Below, in pieces: positions 61,384 through 64,000 of a stretch of DNA of 64,000 bases. The translations under genes and the position numbers were made by a program. Within the stretch, counting starts at the first letter, position 1. Each line of letters opens with the position of its first letter. Under the pieces are notes generated by a model, which saw only the letters and a list, made by a program, of their open reading frames with translations, was not told where the DNA came from and did not search any database. The stretch is taken from assembly GCF_029395355.1 (NCBI RefSeq), contig NZ_CP113913.1, forward strand, positions 1,364,001 to 1,428,000, in the 5' to 3' direction. The DNA comes from Bifidobacterium sp. ESL0800. Lineage in GTDB: Bacteria; Actinomycetota; Actinomycetes; Actinomycetales; Bifidobacteriaceae.

Positions 61384-63933
61384 CTACCGTCCACCGAAGC
61401 TGCCGCCGCCGGCTCCGCCACCGGAACCTCCGAAGCCGCCACCGCCGCCGAGCGACGCACCCAAGCTGCCGAAACCGGAACTCAGCTGCGCGCCCAGATC
61501 GGCGAAACCGCCGCTGGCGCCAAAGCCCGAAGCGGCGGAGGGCGAGACGCCGGTCCACGCCGAACCGCAATACGTCCAGTAGAGCAGCGAGCCCTGGGCG
61601 TTCTCGTCAAGCCAGGCCGCGTCGGCGAGCGCCGGCTGCACCTCGGCCATCTTGCGCACCAGCTCCCCGCTGATGCCCAGCGCGGTGGCGTAGATCAGGT
61701 ATTGGTCCCAGAGCGCCAAGTTCTGCGGGCCGCGAGAGGAGAAATCGCTGAAATCCTCCATATACTTGCGCAAGCCAAGCACCGGGCCCGCCGCCTTGCG
61801 CCCGTCGGTACTCAACGTTTCATTGGGCATCAGCGACAGGAACAGAATGGCGATGAACGTTGCCGCCGACGCAGCAATGAGCGCCAAGTCGGGCAGCCCC
61901 ACCCGGTAGAGATGCCAAAGGTAAAGGCCCGCAATCAGCGCGGCCACCACGAGCAGCGCGCAGACCTTGAATATCGTCTCGCCTTGCGAATGCGCCAGCG
62001 TGAAGTGCTTGAATTCCTCGTCCGCCTCGGTTCTGAACGCTTGGTAGAGATCACCACCTGCAGTCCACTTACGACTCTTTTTGTGCAGTTGCTTCAGATC
62101 GAAGACGTGCGAATCGATATGATCGGCGAAGGATTTGAGCAGCTTGAGCAGCGCTTGTTCAGAAAAAGTCAGATCCAGCTTGTCGTGACGCTGGGAATCG
62201 GGCAAAATATCGCCGTGAATCTGGTAGGCCAACGGCAAAATCACGATCGTGTTGGTCTTTACTCCGAGCGACGAAGCGTTGCCCCGCACACGCTGCGCGA
62301 CCTGGGAGGAGTCGGCCTGTGCAAGGTCGAGCCCTTCGTACCATTCGGCCTTGCCCGGGTAGATGGCGATGAGTTTCTTGCGCGTCAGGGAAAGCATCGC
62401 GGCCGCCATCTGACGGGAAGCCAGTCGCCGGACGTACTTCGTACCGACGACGCGGCTGCCGAATCTGGATGACGGCGAACCTTCCAGAATGTCCATCAGA
62501 TGGGCGGCGGCCACCGGCGTGATCTGCGGAATGTCGCGGTAATAATCCACCTCACCCCGGTACGATGCTTCAGGCGCGATGCGGATGAACTTGTTCATCA
62601 GATAGCCCAGCGCGGCCAGCGCCACCGCAACGGAGACCACCAGCCAGATGAGATTGGCCGCGCTGACCACCGCCGCCTTCAATCGTTCGGTCTTCTCGTG
62701 GCTGACGACCGCCTGCGCATGATCGCCGGATTGCGTGTGCCGCACCTTACCCATCGACGAAGCCGGCGATATCGACACCAGATCGACGTGCCGGCGGGCC
62801 CCGACGTGACGCGCGTTGAACTCGATGGTGCGGCTGCCGTGGGCCGATATATCGCCGTTGCCTGCAAAATGCAGCCACTGCTGAGGCAGGTTTACCGACG
62901 ATATGTCCGTCTTGCCGGACTGAGATCCATCGGATTTGGCCCGGCCTTTGGGCAGCGTCACCCGTGCGTGCAGATTGTCGACCGGCACGCTGTTGTCGTC
63001 GCCCACCGGCTCCCACTTGAAGTAGGCCACGTCGTCGTAGCGCGTGACCACATCCTTGAAGGTCATGGCGATGTCGAATTTCATGCTGTCTGCGGTATAG
63101 GTCGCCGGGATGTTCCAGCCGATCTCGATGGTATCGCCTGATTCGCCCGTGGCGCAGGTGCCGTCGTCATCGCGCGTATCGGCAGCGGCGTGGACACGCG
63201 GTTTGATTGAGGATTGGACTCGGGATTGGGAACGGGCTTCGATTGGAGCCACGAGTCGGCCTGCACGGGGACGGACCCGCTGTACGTAGCTTGAGGGGTT
63301 GTTTGAATTACCGGAATTATTGCCGCCTTGCCCTGGAACACTGGGATCATTGGAATTCAGCTGGGGGCCAACCACGCCTCCATAGGAACCATCGAACATG
63401 CCGTTGTCAATCGGACGGTCGTCATCCGTTTTCTTGCTAGGCCCGGCGGCCCCGGCGGGCTTGTAGCGCACGGAGGAGCCGCACGAGACGTTGACCGCAT
63501 ACCAGGTCCGGGCGAATTCACTGTCCCACCCGTCGTCAGGCAGGTATTTGAGATCGGAGTCGTCGGCCAGATCGCCGGTCGCATACTCCTCGCCGGTTCT
63601 GGCGTCCTTCACCGATACGTCCGTGATGGCGCTCAATTGCTTGGAATCGAGCTTGTAGCGCTGAAAGAGCTGATGCCACGGGGCTTTGTCGCCATCGCTG
63701 TCACGCCGTTTGCCCAGCTTCACATCCACATGCTCGACCACACGCAGGTCGCCGTTGGGACGCACCGTCATGTCGTAATCGAGTGACCGATAGCTCATGG
63801 TGCCATCGCCGGAAGGCGCCAGTACCAACACCACCAAAGCCGTGACCACCGCCGCGAGAATCACCGACGAGACGATGGCCCGCAGCCTCACCGACCAGTC
63901 TTTGTCCCCCTTCATAACCTCTTCTTCTTCCAT
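61384..63933 (-). CDS. DUF2207-type membrane protein, Gly-rich C-terminus
   Basis: 849 residues, same layout as the neighbouring paralogues. N-terminal helix (IVSSVILAAVVTALVVLVLA), DUF2207 domain (YDMTVRPNGDLRVVEHVDVK, LSAITDVSVKDARTGEEYA) with a Pro/Ser/Asn-rich insertion, helix near 431 (NLIWLVVSVAVALAALGYLM), IAIYPGKAEWYEGLDLAQ, two later helices (VCALLVVAALIAGLYLW, LALIAASAATFIAILFLSL), and GGGGFGGSGGGAGGGSFGGR at the end. ATG 63933 has GGAAACGCAG upstream; ATG 63915 is an alternative. Role unknown. Confidence 0.85.
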   Translation of the reverse strand: MEEEEVMKGDKDWSVRLRAIVSSVILAAVVTALVVLVLAPSGDGTMSYRSLDYDMTVRPNGDLRVVEHVDVKLGKRRDSDGDKAPWHQLFQRYKLDSKQLSAITDVSVKDARTGEEYATGDLADDSDLKYLPDDGWDSEFARTWYAVNVSCGSSVRYKPAGAAGPSKKTDDDRPIDNGMFDGSYGGVVGPQLNSNDPSVPGQGGNNSGNSNNPSSYVQRVRPRAGRLVAPIEARSQSRVQSSIKPRVHAAADTRDDDGTCATGESGDTIEIGWNIPATYTADSMKFDIAMTFKDVVTRYDDVAYFKWEPVGDDNSVPVDNLHARVTLPKGRAKSDGSQSGKTDISSVNLPQQWLHFAGNGDISAHGSRTIEFNARHVGARRHVDLVSISPASSMGKVRHTQSGDHAQAVVSHEKTERLKAAVVSAANLIWLVVSVAVALAALGYLMNKFIRIAPEASYRGEVDYYRDIPQITPVAAAHLMDILEGSPSSRFGSRVVGTKYVRRLASRQMAAAMLSLTRKKLIAIYPGKAEWYEGLDLAQADSSQVAQRVRGNASSLGVKTNTIVILPLAYQIHGDILPDSQRHDKLDLTFSEQALLKLLKSFADHIDSHVFDLKQLHKKSRKWTAGGDLYQAFRTEADEEFKHFTLAHSQGETIFKVCALLVVAALIAGLYLWHLYRVGLPDLALIAASAATFIAILFLSLMPNETLSTDGRKAAGPVLGLRKYMEDFSDFSSRGPQNLALWDQYLIYATALGISGELVRKMAEVQPALADAAWLDENAQGSLLYWTYCGSAWTGVSPSAASGFGASGGFADLGAQLSSGFGSLGASLGGGGGFGGSGGGAGGGSFGGR

Positions 63934-63958
63934 CTGCGTTTCCAGTTATACAGCCAGC

Positions 63959-64000
63959 TCAGCGGCCGCCGAAGCTGCCGCCGCCCGAGCCGCCGCCGGA
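63959..64000 (-). CDS. DUF2207-type paralogue, C-terminal end only
   Basis: The last 13 codons of another gene running in from the right edge: the minus strand encodes SGGGSGGGSFGGR and then TGA (63961-63959), the same ending as the two genes before it. The stop lies 25 nt upstream of the next gene's ATG at 63933, so this is at least the fourth member of the tandem series. Confidence 0.8.
   Translation of the reverse strand, partial: SGGGSGGGSFGGR

Overview
The window looks like a Bifidobacterium chromosome, or a close Bifidobacteriaceae relative. It carries a single-chain type I fatty acid synthase of the actinobacterial kind with its acyl-CoA carboxylase genes. It also has an actinobacterial Tad/Flp pilus locus, an aspartokinase split into catalytic and ACT-only genes, and a housekeeping layout (dnaX-recR; rplS, lepB, rnhB in tandem) typical of the group. 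Identity is inferred from protein families and gene order only; no database search was made.

Left part (1-20.8 kb), almost all on the minus strand: asd (cut by the window edge), the split aspartokinase, recR and dnaX; then a compact tad locus (tadZ, tadA, tadB, tadC, Flp pilin, two TadE/F-like pseudopilins) transcribed leftwards; then pnp with an Arg/Asp-rich tail, rpsO, a membrane protein, tRNA-Gly(TCC), a GH3 beta-glucosidase with an operator-like palindrome, and acpS. A 44-bp element is present twice in the tad locus, upstream of tadZ and upstream of the pilin gene.

Middle (20.9-50.7 kb): a surface-protein island of two large BspA/DUF285-type proteins and one small secreted protein, followed by a lipid block. 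The lipid block is birA, acyl-CoA carboxylase alpha and beta, and the 3140-residue FAS-I, all on the minus strand. BirA would biotinylate the alpha chain, the carboxylase would make malonyl-CoA, and FAS would use it after its ACP is activated by AcpS. Divergent from birA are a polytopic membrane protein and a PucR-type regulator. A LacI-type regulator, rnhB, lepB and rplS follow.

Right part (50.7-64 kb): a fused double ABC permease and an ATPase with a C-terminal AAA-associated domain, then at least four tandem DUF2207 membrane-protein paralogues, the last cut by the window edge.

The least ordinary signal is intergenic. Four arrays (16.1, 51.0, 53.7 and 56.0 kb) carry ~15-nt arms in alternating orientation with a repeat period of about 61-62 nt. 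They fall into two sequence families. The two arrays of one family lie before and after the ABC permease gene. Next in interest are a self-contained small transcription unit at 51.29-51.56 kb, the shared tad element, and a C-terminal module shared by the surface proteins.
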